From UBA7803 sp036381275 (lineage in GTDB: Bacteria; Pseudomonadota; Gammaproteobacteria; Pseudomonadales; Azotimanducaceae), in NCBI GenBank assembly GCA_036381275.1, contig DASVDC010000147.1:25573-89572 (forward strand): 64,000 bases of DNA, in the 5' to 3' direction. Position 1 is the stretch's first letter. Each line of letters starts with the position of its first letter. Positions 31,577 to 42,769 of this stretch are shown here, one piece after another. A model generated the notes under the pieces. That model was not told the origin of the DNA, did no database searches, and saw nothing but the letters and a program-made list of their open reading frames with translations. The position numbers and the translations under genes are program-made.

Positions 31577-34258
31577 ATGTCGGATGTCACGGTAAAACAA
31601 CTGGCGGAATCGGTCGGCGCACCGGTCGACCGGCTGCTCAAGCAGATGAACGAAGCGGGTCTGCCCCACACCAGCGAAGCCGAGCCGGTGACGGAGGACG
31701 AGAAGCAGACGCTGCTGACGTTCCTGAAGCGCAGCCACGGCTCCGCCGATACCGGGCCGAAGAAGATCACGCTGAAGCGACGCCAGGTCGGCACGCTGAA
31801 GTCCGGGCAGGGCCGCTCCGGCCGCAACGTGACGGTCGAGGTGCGGCGCAAGCGCACCTACGTGAAGCGCCCGGAGCCCGAGGAGCAGCCGGCTCCCGCC
31901 GCGCCCGAACCGGCACCGGAGCCGGTGGAAGCGCAGGCGCCGGCCGCCGAGGCGGTCACGGAACCGGTGGCGGAGCAGCAGCCCGCCGCGGCCCCCGAGC
32001 CGGCCCCGGAGGAGACGGTCGCCGAGCCCGAGCCGGCGCCGCCGCCGGCCGCGCCGCGCCGGCGGATGAGCCAGGCCGAAATCGAGATGCAGCGCATCCG
32101 CGAGCAGGAAGCGGCGCGCAAGGCGGCGGAAGAAGCCAGCCGGCGTCGCGAGGCGGAGCGTAAGGAAGAGGCACGCCGCGCCGAGGAAGCGCGCCGCAAG
32201 GCCGAAGAGGAGCGCCTCGAAGCCGAGCGCCGTGCCCGCGAGGAGGCGGCCCGGCCGCGGCCGGCCGGGCCGCGCGAGGGCGACCGGGTCGTCGAGGTCG
32301 CGGTGGCCGCGCAGGCGGAGGTCGTGTCCACCGAGAAGGGTGGCCGGCATCGGCGTGGCAAGGAGCGCGAGCGCGCCAAGCCCGAGGAGCGGGGCCGGCG
32401 CCGCGAGCTGTCGCTGAAGAGCGAGCGGCGCGGCAAGCGCCGGCAGGCCCACGGACCGCTCAAGGTCGACCAGCAGGGCGGCGAGTTCAAGCCGACGGAC
32501 TTCATCGCGCGGGACGTGGAGATTCCCGAGGTGCTGACCGTGGGCGAGCTCGCCCAGCGCATGTCGGTGAAGGCCGGCGAGGTGATCAAGACGCTGATGA
32601 GCATGGGCGTGATGGCGACCATCAACCAGACCGTGGATCAGGACACCGCGGTGCTGGTGGTCGAGGAGATGGGCCACCGTCCGAAGGTGATCCATGCCGA
32701 CGCCATCGAGCAGGCGCTCGAGCGCTCGCTCGACGTCGAGGGCGAGGTGCATCCGCGGCCGCCGGTGGTGACCGTGATGGGTCACGTCGACCACGGCAAG
32801 ACGTCGCTCCTGGACTACATCCGCAAGACCCGGGTGACCAGCGGCGAGGCGGGCGGCATCACCCAGCACATCGGCGCGTACGGCGTGGATACGCCGCACG
32901 GGCGGATCACGTTCATCGACACGCCGGGCCACGCCGCGTTCACAGCGATGCGCGCGCGCGGCGCCAAGGTAACGGACATCGTGATCCTGGTGGTGGCCGC
33001 CGACGACGGCGTGATGCCGCAGACCGAGGAGGCGATCCAGCACGCGCACGCGGCCGGGGTGCCGATCGTGGTCGCGATCAACAAGATGGATCTCGAGACC
33101 GCCGATCCCGAGCGGGTCACCAACGAGCTGGCCGCGAAGAACGTGGTGCCGGAGGAATGGGGCGGCGATACGCAGTTCGTGCGCGTGTCGGCGCACACCG
33201 GTGAAGGCATCGATGCGCTGCTCGAAGCGGTGCTGCTGCAGGCCGAGATCCTGGAGCTCAAAGCGGTGCCGGAAGCGCCGGGACGGGGCGTGGTGATCGA
33301 ATCGCGCCTCGACCGCGGGCGCGGTCCGGTGGCCACGGTACTGGTCCAGAACGGCACACTGCGCCAGGGCGACATCATCATCGCCGGCGAGTACACCGGC
33401 CGGGTGCGGGCGATGCTGAACGAGCACGGCGAGCAGCTCAAGGAAGCCGGGCCGTCGGTGCCGGTGGAGGTGCTGGGGCTGAACGGCACGCCGGCGGCGG
33501 GCGACGAGTTCTCGGTGGCGGGCGATGAGAAGACCGCCCGGGATCTGGCCCAGTTCCGCCGCGACAAGAGCCAGGAGCAGCGTCTCGCGATGCAGCAGGC
33601 GGCGCGCATGGAGAACATGTTCGCCGGTCTGCACGAAGGCGAGAAACGGGTGCTCAAGGTGGTGCTGAAGGCGGACGTGCGCGGCAGCCTCGAGGCGATC
33701 ACCCACGCGCTCAGCGAGATGGGCAACGAGGAGGTGGCGGTGAACGTGCTCGGCTCCGGCGTGGGCGGGATCACCGAGACCGACGCGAACATGGCGCTCA
33801 CCTACGGCGCCGTGATCTTCGGCTTCAACGTGCGCGCCGACAACGCCGCGAAGGCGATCATCGAGCGGGAAGGCATCGAGCTGCGGTACTACAGCATCAT
33901 CTACGAGCTGCTCGACGACGTGAAGCAGGTGCTCTCCGGCATGCTCGCCCCCGAGGTGCGCGAGGAGATCGTCGGCGTCGCGGAGGTGCGCGAAGTGTTC
34001 CGGTCGCCGCGGTTCGGCCAGGTGGCCGGCTGCATGGTCACCGAGGGCACCGTGTACCGCAACAAGCCGATCCGCGTGCTGCGCGACAACGTAGTGATCT
34101 TCGAGGGTGCGCTCGAGTCGCTGCGCCGCTTCAAGGACGACGTCAACGAGGTGCGCGCCGGAATGGAGTGCGGCATCGGGGTACGCAACTACAACGACAT
34201 CCGGCCGGGTGACCAGATCGAGGTGTACGACACCAAAGAGGTAGCGCGAGAGCTGTGA
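31577..34258 (+). CDS. infB: Translation initiation factor IF-2
   Basis: GTPase that places fMet-tRNA on the 30S subunit. 893 residues. The N-terminal IF2N domain (VTVKQLAESVGAPVDRLLKQ) is followed by a long Ala/Pro/Glu then Arg/Glu/Ala-rich charged region (about residues 95-300, partly predicted coiled coil). The G domain carries GHVDHGKTS, DTPGHAAF and NKMD; then the C domains. ATG at 31577, 19 bp after nusA; its stop overlaps rbfA. Confidence 0.97.
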   Translation: MSDVTVKQLAESVGAPVDRLLKQMNEAGLPHTSEAEPVTEDEKQTLLTFLKRSHGSADTGPKKITLKRRQVGTLKSGQGRSGRNVTVEVRRKRTYVKRPEPEEQPAPAAPEPAPEPVEAQAPAAEAVTEPVAEQQPAAAPEPAPEETVAEPEPAPPPAAPRRRMSQAEIEMQRIREQEAARKAAEEASRRREAERKEEARRAEEARRKAEEERLEAERRAREEAARPRPAGPREGDRVVEVAVAAQAEVVSTEKGGRHRRGKERERAKPEERGRRRELSLKSERRGKRRQAHGPLKVDQQGGEFKPTDFIARDVEIPEVLTVGELAQRMSVKAGEVIKTLMSMGVMATINQTVDQDTAVLVVEEMGHRPKVIHADAIEQALERSLDVEGEVHPRPPVVTVMGHVDHGKTSLLDYIRKTRVTSGEAGGITQHIGAYGVDTPHGRITFIDTPGHAAFTAMRARGAKVTDIVILVVAADDGVMPQTEEAIQHAHAAGVPIVVAINKMDLETADPERVTNELAAKNVVPEEWGGDTQFVRVSAHTGEGIDALLEAVLLQAEILELKAVPEAPGRGVVIESRLDRGRGPVATVLVQNGTLRQGDIIIAGEYTGRVRAMLNEHGEQLKEAGPSVPVEVLGLNGTPAAGDEFSVAGDEKTARDLAQFRRDKSQEQRLAMQQAARMENMFAGLHEGEKRVLKVVLKADVRGSLEAITHALSEMGNEEVAVNVLGSGVGGITETDANMALTYGAVIFGFNVRADNAAKAIIEREGIELRYYSIIYELLDDVKQVLSGMLAPEVREEIVGVAEVREVFRSPRFGQVAGCMVTEGTVYRNKPIRVLRDNVVIFEGALESLRRFKDDVNEVRAGMECGIGVRNYNDIRPGDQIEVYDTKEVAREL

Positions 34259-34644
34259 CGGGGCGTGATGTCAGGGTCGCGGATTTCATCCGTGACGAGC
34301 TGTCCGAGATCATCCGCCGGGAGATGCGCGATCCCCGGGTCGGACTGGTCAGCGTGAACGACGTCCGGGTGAGCCGGGACCTGTCGTACGCGGACGTGTA
34401 CGTGTCGTCGCTGGACGCGGTCAGCCAGACGCAGAAGGACGAGCTGGTGGAGGTGCTGAACCACGCCGCCGGCTTCTTCCGCTCCGAGCTCGCGAAGCGT
34501 CACCGGATGCGCACGACGCCGCGGATCCGCGTGCACTACGACGAGGTGATGGAACGCGGCCCGCGGATGGACGCGCTGATCGAGCAGGCGATGCAGGCCG
34601 ACCGCGAGCAGCACCGGCACGAGGAGGACGAGGACCATGGCTAG
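34255..34644 (+). CDS. rbfA: Ribosome-binding factor A
   Basis: KH-like factor for late 30S maturation and cold adaptation. 129 residues. VADFIRDELSEIIRREMRDP, SVNDVRVSRDLSYADVYVSS and the LAKRHRMRTTPRIRVHYDE region are typical; the C-terminus is a His/Glu/Asp-rich tail. GTG at 34255 overlaps the infB stop by 4 bp (GTGA); the N-terminus is shorter than in E. coli. Confidence 0.94.
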   Translation: MTGRDVRVADFIRDELSEIIRREMRDPRVGLVSVNDVRVSRDLSYADVYVSSLDAVSQTQKDELVEVLNHAAGFFRSELAKRHRMRTTPRIRVHYDEVMERGPRMDALIEQAMQADREQHRHEEDEDHG

Positions 34645-35557
34645 GCGCCAGCGTGGCCGCGACGTCAGCGGCATCCTGGTGCTGGACAAGCCCCAGGGCC
34701 TGAGCTCGAACGAGGCGGTGCAGAAGGCGAAGCGCCTGTTCTACGCCCGCAAGGTCGGGCACACCGGGAGCCTCGATCCGCTCGCGACCGGCGTGCTGCC
34801 GCTGTGCTTCGGCGAGGCCACCAAGTTCTCGCAGTATCTCTTGACCTCGGACAAGAAGTACTGGGCGCGGCTCAAGCTCGGCGTCGCCACCGACAGCGGC
34901 GACGCCGACGGCACGGTGCTCGAGCGTCGGCCGGTGGAGGGCGTCACCCGGGAACGGGTGGAGCAGGTGCTCGAGCGCTTCCGCGGTGAGATCGAGCAGG
35001 TGCCGTCGATGTTCTCGGCGGTGAAGCACCAGGGCCAGCCGCTCTACAAGCTGGCCCGTCAGGGCATCGAGATCGAGCGGGAATCGCGCCGGGTGACGAT
35101 CTTCGAGAACGAGATCGTCGCGCTGGAAGACGACGAGCTGACCCTGTCGATCCACTGCAGCAAGGGCACCTACGTGCGCACGATCGCGCAGGAGCTCGGC
35201 GAAGCCCTCGGCTGCGGCGCGCACGTGACCGCGCTGCGGCGCACCGCGGCCGGTCCGTACGGGGAAGCCGACCTCGTCACGTTCGAGACTCTCGAGGTGG
35301 CGCTCGAGCAGGGCTCGCTGGACCCGTTCTTGCTGCCGGTTTCGAGCGCGGTCGGCGACTGGCCGGAGGTCCGGCTGTCCGACGCGACGGCCTACTACCT
35401 GCGGCAGGGGCAGCCGGTGATCGTGCCGCATGCACCGCCGGCCGGCTGGGTCCGGCTGCTCGAGCAGCTCGGCGAAGGCACCACCCGCTTCCTCGGGGTG
35501 GGCGAGATTCTGGATGACGGCCGGGTCGCCCCGCGGCGGCTGGTCGTCGCAACCTGA
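34637..35557 (+). CDS. truB: tRNA pseudouridine(55) synthase TruB
   Basis: Makes pseudouridine 55 in the tRNA T loop. 306 residues. The catalytic Asp is in HTGSLDPLATGVLPLC; also GILVLDKPQGLSSNEAVQK, VPSMFSAVKHQGQPLYKLAR and SKGTYVRTIAQELGE, plus a C-terminal PUA domain. ATG at 34637 overlaps rbfA by 8 bp. Confidence 0.96.
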   Translation: MARRQRGRDVSGILVLDKPQGLSSNEAVQKAKRLFYARKVGHTGSLDPLATGVLPLCFGEATKFSQYLLTSDKKYWARLKLGVATDSGDADGTVLERRPVEGVTRERVEQVLERFRGEIEQVPSMFSAVKHQGQPLYKLARQGIEIERESRRVTIFENEIVALEDDELTLSIHCSKGTYVRTIAQELGEALGCGAHVTALRRTAAGPYGEADLVTFETLEVALEQGSLDPFLLPVSSAVGDWPEVRLSDATAYYLRQGQPVIVPHAPPAGWVRLLEQLGEGTTRFLGVGEILDDGRVAPRRLVVAT

Positions 35558-35615
35558 GGCGTCTGCAAATATGCGCGGACGTTCTCGTATCTGTTGAGCA
35601 TATTGGAGAAAAACC

Positions 35616-35885
35616 ATGGCGCTGAACGCAGCAACCAAGGCCGAAATCATCAAGCAGTATCAGGTCGAAGAAGGCGACACCGGGTCGCCGGAAGTGCAGA
35701 TCGCGCTGCTGACCCACAACATCAACGCGCTGCAGGAGCACTTCAAGACGCACGCGAAGGATCACCATTCGCGGCGCGGTCTGATCCGCATGGTGAACCA
35801 GCGGCGCAAGCTCCTCGACTACCTGAAGCGCAAGGACGCCAACCGTTACGCGGACCTGATCAACCGGCTCGGGCTGCGACGCTGA
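35616..35885 (+). CDS. rpsO: 30S ribosomal protein S15
   Basis: 89 residues, full length, binding 16S rRNA in the platform. Typical sequence: QYQVEEGDTGSPEVQIALLT, HHSRRGLIRMVNQRRKLLDY, YLKRKDANRYADLINRLGLR. The ATG at 35616 follows GGAG at 35605-35608. In the 58-bp gap after truB an inverted repeat, AATATGC (35568-35574) and GCATATT (35598-35604), ends just before the ribosome site, a possible place for S15 autoregulation (inference). Confidence 0.97.
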   Translation: MALNAATKAEIIKQYQVEEGDTGSPEVQIALLTHNINALQEHFKTHAKDHHSRRGLIRMVNQRRKLLDYLKRKDANRYADLINRLGLRR

Positions 35886-35909
35886 CCGAACAGACGGAGG
35901 AATAGTGTT

Positions 35910-38012
35910 TTGAATCGAGTCACCAAACAATTTCAGTTCGGCGAGCAGCGCGTCACCCTGGAGACCGGCCGCGTCGCCAAGCAGGCGACGGGTGCCGTGC
36001 TGGTCACGATGGGCAACACCGTGGTGCTGTGCACGGCCGTCGGGATGAAGCAGCCCCGACCAGGGCAGAACTTCTTCCCGCTGACCGTGAACTACCAGGA
36101 ACGCACTTACGCCGCCGGCAAGATCCCCGGCGGCTTTTTTCGCCGGGAAGGACGCCCGTCGGAGAAGGAGACGCTGACGTCGCGGCTGATCGACCGGCCG
36201 CTGCGGCCCCTGTTCCCGAAGGGATTCATGAACGAAGTGCAGGTGGTCTGCACCGTGATGTCGGCGGACAAGAACGAGGATCCGGACATCGCGTCGATGC
36301 TCGGCGCATCCGCTGCGCTCGCGGTTTCCGGCATTCCGTTCGACGGTCCGATCGGCGCCGCCCGCGTCGGCTACAAGGACGGCGCGTACCTCTTGAACCC
36401 GAGCTATTCGCACCTGCTCGAGTCGGACCTGTCGATGGTGGTCGCGGGCACCGACGAAGCCGTGCTGATGGTGGAGTCGGAAGCCAAGGAGCTCACCGAG
36501 GACGAGATGCTCGGCGCCGTGCTGTTCGCGCACCAGGAGATGCAGGTGGCGATCGCCGCGATCAAGGAGCTGGCCGCCGAGGCGGGCAAGCCGCGCTGGG
36601 ACTGGGAGCCGCCGCAGGTGGACGAAAGCCTCAAGTCCGCGGTGGAAGCCCTCGTTAAGGGGCCGCTCGGCGAGGCCTACCGGATCACCGACAAGATGGA
36701 GCGTCAGAACCGCGTGAGCGAGCTGCGGGCCGAAGCCGTGGCGCAGCTCGCCGGCGGTGAGAACCCGCAGTACGCGGTGGACGACGTCACCGAGATGTTC
36801 GGCAAGATCGAGAAGCAGATCGTCCGCCAGCGGGTGTTGAACGGCGAACCGCGCATCGACGGGCGTGACCTGCGCACGGTGCGGCCGATCCACATCGAGG
36901 TGCCGTTCCTGCCGAAGACTCACGGTTCGGCGCTCTTCACCCGCGGCGAGACCCAGGCCATCGTGGTGGCGACGCTCGGCACGCTGCGGGATGCGGCGCT
37001 GATCGACGCGCTGGAAGGCTCCTACAAGGACAACTTCCTGCTGCACTACAACTTCCCGCCGTACAGCGTCGGTGAAGTCGGGATGATGACCGGTCCGAAG
37101 CGGCGCGAGATCGGCCACGGGCGCCTCGCGCGCCGCGGGGTGCAGGCGGTGCTGCCGAAGGTGGACGACTTCCCGTACACGATCCGGGTCGTCTCGGAGA
37201 TCACCGAGTCGAACGGCTCGAGCTCGATGGCGACCGTTTGCGGTGCGTCGCTCGCGCTGATGGACGCCGGTGTACCGGTGAGGGCGCCGGTGGCCGGGGT
37301 CGCGATGGGCCTGGTGAAGGAAGGCAACCGCTACGCGGTGCTGACCGACATCCTCGGCGACGAGGACCACCTCGGCGACATGGACTTCAAGGTGGCGGGC
37401 ACCGCGAAGGGCGTCACGGCGCTGCAGATGGACATCAAGATCGCCGGGATCACCGAGGAGATCATGGAGGTGGCGCTGAACCAGGCCATGGAGGCGCGCC
37501 TGCACATCCTCGACGAGATGGCCAAGGTCATCTCGGAGCCGCGTCCGACGATCTCCGAGAACGCGCCGGCGATGAAGGTGATCATGGTGCCGCAGGACAA
37601 GATCCGCGACGTGATCGGCAAGGGTGGCGCGACCATCCGCTCGATCGTCGAGGAGACCGGTGCGGACATCGACATCGAGGACGACGGCAGCGTGCGCATT
37701 TACGCCGACAGCGCCGAATCCATGCAGGCGGCGGTGGCGCGGATCCAGGAGATCACCGCGGAAGCGGAGGTGGGGCGGATCTACCACGGCCGGGTGGAAC
37801 GTATCGTCGATTTCGGCGCGTTCGTGAACATCCTGCCGGGCAAGGACGGCCTGCTGCACATCTCGCAGATCGCCGACGAGCGGGTCGAGTCGGTGAGCGA
37901 CTACCTGCAGGAAGGCCAGATGGTGGACGTGGTGGTGCTCGACGTCGACCAGCGGGGCCGCATCAAGCTGTCGATGAAGGAAGTCGCGAACTACGCGCGG
38001 CAGAGCGCGTAG
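35910..38012 (+). CDS. pnp: Polyribonucleotide nucleotidyltransferase (PNPase)
   Basis: Phosphorolytic 3'-5' exonuclease of the degradosome. 700 residues. Two RNase PH-type domains (IPGGFFRREGRPSEKETLTS; GTLRDAALIDALEGSYKDNF), the KH domain with DVIGKGGATIRSIVEETGAD (about residue 565) and a C-terminal S1 domain (VERIVDFGAFVNILPGKDGL). The start is TTG at 35910, 24 bp after rpsO; UUG is also the E. coli pnp start. A three-hairpin repeat element follows the stop. Confidence 0.97.
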   Translation: MNRVTKQFQFGEQRVTLETGRVAKQATGAVLVTMGNTVVLCTAVGMKQPRPGQNFFPLTVNYQERTYAAGKIPGGFFRREGRPSEKETLTSRLIDRPLRPLFPKGFMNEVQVVCTVMSADKNEDPDIASMLGASAALAVSGIPFDGPIGAARVGYKDGAYLLNPSYSHLLESDLSMVVAGTDEAVLMVESEAKELTEDEMLGAVLFAHQEMQVAIAAIKELAAEAGKPRWDWEPPQVDESLKSAVEALVKGPLGEAYRITDKMERQNRVSELRAEAVAQLAGGENPQYAVDDVTEMFGKIEKQIVRQRVLNGEPRIDGRDLRTVRPIHIEVPFLPKTHGSALFTRGETQAIVVATLGTLRDAALIDALEGSYKDNFLLHYNFPPYSVGEVGMMTGPKRREIGHGRLARRGVQAVLPKVDDFPYTIRVVSEITESNGSSSMATVCGASLALMDAGVPVRAPVAGVAMGLVKEGNRYAVLTDILGDEDHLGDMDFKVAGTAKGVTALQMDIKIAGITEEIMEVALNQAMEARLHILDEMAKVISEPRPTISENAPAMKVIMVPQDKIRDVIGKGGATIRSIVEETGADIDIEDDGSVRIYADSAESMQAAVARIQEITAEAEVGRIYHGRVERIVDFGAFVNILPGKDGLLHISQIADERVESVSDYLQEGQMVDVVVLDVDQRGRIKLSMKEVANYARQSA

Positions 38013-38021
38013 CGGCGTGCC

Positions 38022-38106
38022 GTAGGAGCGAACTCGGGCGAGCGAAGCTCGCCTGAGGCGAACCTGCGGTTCGCCTCGGTTCGCGATCTGGAGATCGCTC
38101 CTGCAG
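38022..38106. repeat. REP-like element with three stem-loops behind pnp
   Basis: Outer ends GTAGGAGCGA (38022-38031) and TCGCTCCTGC (38095-38104) are near-perfect inverted repeats. Inside are GGCGAGC/GCTCGCC (38037-38053), GAGGCGAACC/GGTTCGCCTC (38055-38077, 10 bp perfect) and GCGATC/GATCGC (38083-38098). The last 24 bases recur at 11919-11942. It may protect pnp mRNA ends or be a mobile REP sequence. Confidence 0.7.
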
Positions 38107-38144
38107 TGTTCGGCTCGTTGCTCCCCGGCCGGGGATCGTTCCGG

Positions 38145-38285
38145 TCAGAACGGCTGGGGTGACACCTCCACCACCGGCCGCTCCAGCGCCGCCTTCAGCG
38201 CCCAGTAGAACGCTTCGGGGTTCGATTCGGTCTGCTCGTCCTCGTCCCAGTCCTCGTAGTCGAGCTCCAGTTCCTGCTCGTCCAT
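38145..38285 (-). CDS. Small acidic hypothetical protein (46 aa)
   Basis: I do not recognise this protein. The ATG at 38285 is preceded by a very strong ribosome site (AAGGAGAGGGAG directly before the ATG), which is the main evidence for expression. The product is highly acidic in its first 25 residues (MDEQELELDYEDWDEDEQ) and ends with a short amphipathic part (NPEAFYWALKAALERPVVEV). It has no signal peptide or Cys. The gene stands alone between the REP element after pnp and acs. A longer ORF from 38375 exists but lacks a ribosome site. Confidence 0.6.
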   Translation of the reverse strand: MDEQELELDYEDWDEDEQTESNPEAFYWALKAALERPVVEVSPQPF

Positions 38286-38381
38286 CTCCCTCTCCTTGTC
38301 CTTTTGCAAGGGGTCCGTCCGCTGATCGTAGTCAGCGCGCGAGCGGATGCTGTGATCGTTGCCTCGTTTGCGCAACCGGGC

Positions 38382-38417
38382 GCGCGCCCCGTCCGCTGTA
38401 GGAGAATCGGGGCGCGC
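38382..38417. terminator. GC-rich hairpin just downstream of acs
   Basis: GCGCGCCCCG (38382-38391) and CGGGGCGCGC (38408-38417) are perfect 10-bp arms with a 16-nt loop, starting 7 bp beyond the acs stop. There is no T-run on the minus strand, so it is at most a transcript-end stabiliser or weak terminator. The rest of 38286-38424 shows nothing else. Confidence 0.4.
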
Positions 38418-38424
38418 CGGTCCG

Positions 38425-40365
<1,941 letters not shown>

Positions 40366-40388
40366 CGTGCTGGCTCCTGAAGCGTCAC

Positions 40389-41957
40389 TTACTGACGGAG
40401 GCGCTGGATCAGATAGCGGGTCGACGGATCCTGACCGTCGGCGGCGGCGCCGCCGAGCTGATCGTGAATCGGTACGGCCAGGCGCTTGCCGAGCTCCACG
40501 CCCCATTGATCGAACGAATTGATGTTCCAGATCACGCCCTGACAGAACACCTTGTGCTCGTACAGCGCGAGCAGCGCGCCCAGCGTCCGGGCGTCGAGCC
40601 GCTCGAGCAGCAGCGTGCTGGTGGCCTTGTTGCCGGGCACACGCCGGTGCGGGTCGCTGGTGTCGTCGCCGCTCATCATCGCCTGGCTCTGCGCGAGACC
40701 GTTGGCGAGCAGCCAGCGGTGGTGGTCGTCCCGCTCGTGATCGGCGCGCGCGGTCAGAATGAAGTCGGCGGTGAACGCGCGGGTGCCCTGGTGCAGGAGC
40801 TGATGGAAGGAGTGCTGGCCGGTGGTCTCTTCGCCGCCCCAGACGATGGGCATCGTGTGCACGCTCACGGGGCTGCCGTCGTGGTGCACGCTCTTGCCGT
40901 TGCTCTCCATCTCGAGCTGCTGCAGGTAGTCGGGCAGCCGCGCGAGGCGGGCATCGTACGGCAGCACGGCGAGGCTGCCGGCGCCGAGGAAGTTGTAGTT
41001 CCAGATGCCGGCGAGCGCCATCAGCACCGGGCCGTTGCGCTCGAGCGGCTCGCTCCGGAAATGGCGGTCGAGCTCGCGCGCGCCGGCGAGCAGCGCCTGG
41101 AACGCGTCGGGACCGACGCCGAGCGCGATGGGCAGCCCGACCGCCGACCAGAGCGAATAGCGCCCGCCGACCCAGTCCCACATCGGAAACACGTGCGTCT
41201 CGGGGATGCCGAAGCGCGCCGCAGCGGCTACGTTGGCGCTGACCGCGACGAAATGCCGTTCGATCGCGGCCGGATCGCCGGTGCGCTCGAGGAACCAGCT
41301 CCGCGCCGATTCGGCGTTCACCTGAGTCTCGAGCGTCGAGAACGACTTCGACACCACCACGAACAGCGTGGTCGCCGGGTCGAGGCCGGTCAGCGCGGCC
41401 GAGAGCGCGGCGCCGTCGACGTTCGCGACGAAACGGCAGCGCGGCCCGCCGCGCTCGCCGAGCGCCCGCACCGCGAGCTCCGGGCCGAGGTATGAGCCGC
41501 CGATGCCGATGTGCACCACGTCGGTGAACGCCTTGCCGGTGCTGCCGCGGATACGCCCCTCGCGCACGCCGGCGGCGAATTCCAGGAGCCGCTCGAGCGT
41601 CTGCTGCACCGCGTCCTCGGCGAGCGCCGGACGTTCCCCCGGCGCGGCCCGGAGCGCAGTGTGCAGCGCCGGGCGCCGCTCGGTGGTGTTGATCGGCTCA
41701 CCCCGGAACAGCCGTTCGATCTGCGCGGGCAGATCCTGTTGCCGGGCCAGCTCGAGCAACGCGTCGAGCGCCGCGCGGTTCAGGCGCTGGCGCGTCAGGT
41801 CGAGCAGCAGGCCGGGCAGCTCGATGCGCAGCATCGCGTTGCGCTCGGCGTCGTTCAGCAGCTCGCGCAGGCTCTGACGGACGAGCTCGGGCGCGAGGCG
41901 GGAGAGCCGCTTCCAGGCGGTTTGCTGCTCGGGGTGGCTCGTGGACGGCTGACTCAT
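40389..41957 (-). CDS. pgi: Glucose-6-phosphate isomerase
   Basis: Interconverts glucose-6-phosphate and fructose-6-phosphate. 522 residues, slightly shorter than E. coli. Motifs: INTTERRPALHTALR, DVVHIGIGGSYLGPELA, VVSKSFSTLETQ, PMWDWVGGRYSLWSAVG, MESNGKSVHHDG, GGEETTGQHSFHQLLHQG, and C-terminal NSFDQWGVELGK. ATG at 41957. The dnk stop is 18 bp upstream; panB, panC and panD, which lie here in Pseudomonas, are missing. Confidence 0.97.
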   Translation of the reverse strand: MSQPSTSHPEQQTAWKRLSRLAPELVRQSLRELLNDAERNAMLRIELPGLLLDLTRQRLNRAALDALLELARQQDLPAQIERLFRGEPINTTERRPALHTALRAAPGERPALAEDAVQQTLERLLEFAAGVREGRIRGSTGKAFTDVVHIGIGGSYLGPELAVRALGERGGPRCRFVANVDGAALSAALTGLDPATTLFVVVSKSFSTLETQVNAESARSWFLERTGDPAAIERHFVAVSANVAAAARFGIPETHVFPMWDWVGGRYSLWSAVGLPIALGVGPDAFQALLAGARELDRHFRSEPLERNGPVLMALAGIWNYNFLGAGSLAVLPYDARLARLPDYLQQLEMESNGKSVHHDGSPVSVHTMPIVWGGEETTGQHSFHQLLHQGTRAFTADFILTARADHERDDHHRWLLANGLAQSQAMMSGDDTSDPHRRVPGNKATSTLLLERLDARTLGALLALYEHKVFCQGVIWNINSFDQWGVELGKRLAVPIHDQLGGAAADGQDPSTRYLIQRLRQ

Positions 41958-41975
41958 GACCGACGGCCTCCCGAG

Positions 41976-42677
41976 TCAGAGCAGCGTCGGGTTCGGATTG
42001 AAGTACTGGCGCAGGCCGTCCATCCGCTCGAGCTGCTCGACCAGCGCGCGGAAGTGCCCGTCGTTGTGCGCGAAGTCGATCTCGGCGGCGTTCACCACGA
42101 GCAGCGGCGCCGCGTCGTAGAAGTGGAACAGCTCGGTGTAGGCCCGGTTCAGCATCTCGAGGTAGTCGCGCTCGATGTCCCGCTCGTACGGGATGCCGCG
42201 CCGCCGGATGCGGCTCTGCAGCACCGGCACCGGAGCCTGCAGGTAGATCACCAGGTCGGGCCGCGGGCTCTGGATCTCGAGGGTCTCGTAGATCTGCCGG
42301 TACAGCGCGTACTCGTGCTCGTCCAAGGTGAGGCGCGCAAACAGGTCGTCCTTCTCGAGCAGGAAATCGGCGACCAGCGTCGGCCCCACCAGATCGTCCT
42401 GCGGCAGGTCCGCCATCTGCCGGGCGCGGTTCAACAGAAAGTAGAGCTGGGTCGGCAGCGCGTGGCGACGGCCTTCGCGGTAGAAGCGGTCGAGGAACGG
42501 GTTGCTCGCCGCCGGCTCGAGCAGCACCGGGTAGCCGTAATGCTCGGCGAGACGCCGGGCCAGTGTGGTCTTGCCGACGCCGATCGGACCTTCCACCGCG
42601 ATGAAGCGGGGCGTCGTCGGGACGCTGCTGCGCTCGCCCGGCGTCTTGAGCTGGGCCTGTGTGTTCATCGGTTCCAT
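41976..42677 (-). CDS. Deoxynucleoside kinase family protein
   Basis: Deoxyadenosine/deoxyguanosine kinase-like P-loop enzyme, salvaging deoxynucleosides. 233 residues. FIAVEGPIGVGKTTLARRLA (Walker A), LLEPAASNPFLDRFYREGRR, PDLVIYLQAPVPVLQSRI and the lid RIRRRGIPYERDIERDYLE. Two starts, ATG 42677 and ATG 42668. In several gammaproteobacteria this gene sits between folK and panB; here it remains, without those neighbours. Confidence 0.88.
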   Translation of the reverse strand: MEPMNTQAQLKTPGERSSVPTTPRFIAVEGPIGVGKTTLARRLAEHYGYPVLLEPAASNPFLDRFYREGRRHALPTQLYFLLNRARQMADLPQDDLVGPTLVADFLLEKDDLFARLTLDEHEYALYRQIYETLEIQSPRPDLVIYLQAPVPVLQSRIRRRGIPYERDIERDYLEMLNRAYTELFHFYDAAPLLVVNAAEIDFAHNDGHFRALVEQLERMDGLRQYFNPNPTLL

Positions 42678-42769
42678 GACCTGGGTATGCGGTCAATCAT
42701 GTACCCGGGCGGCGGCGCGGTTCAACCTGACTGGACCCGCGCGCCCCCCGGAGCGTCGGACGCGACGTG

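Noticed and set aside
36120..36150. CCGGCGG followed by TTTTTT inside pnp resembles a terminator.
   Set aside because: It encodes the conserved KIPGGFFRREG motif, so it is constrained by the protein.
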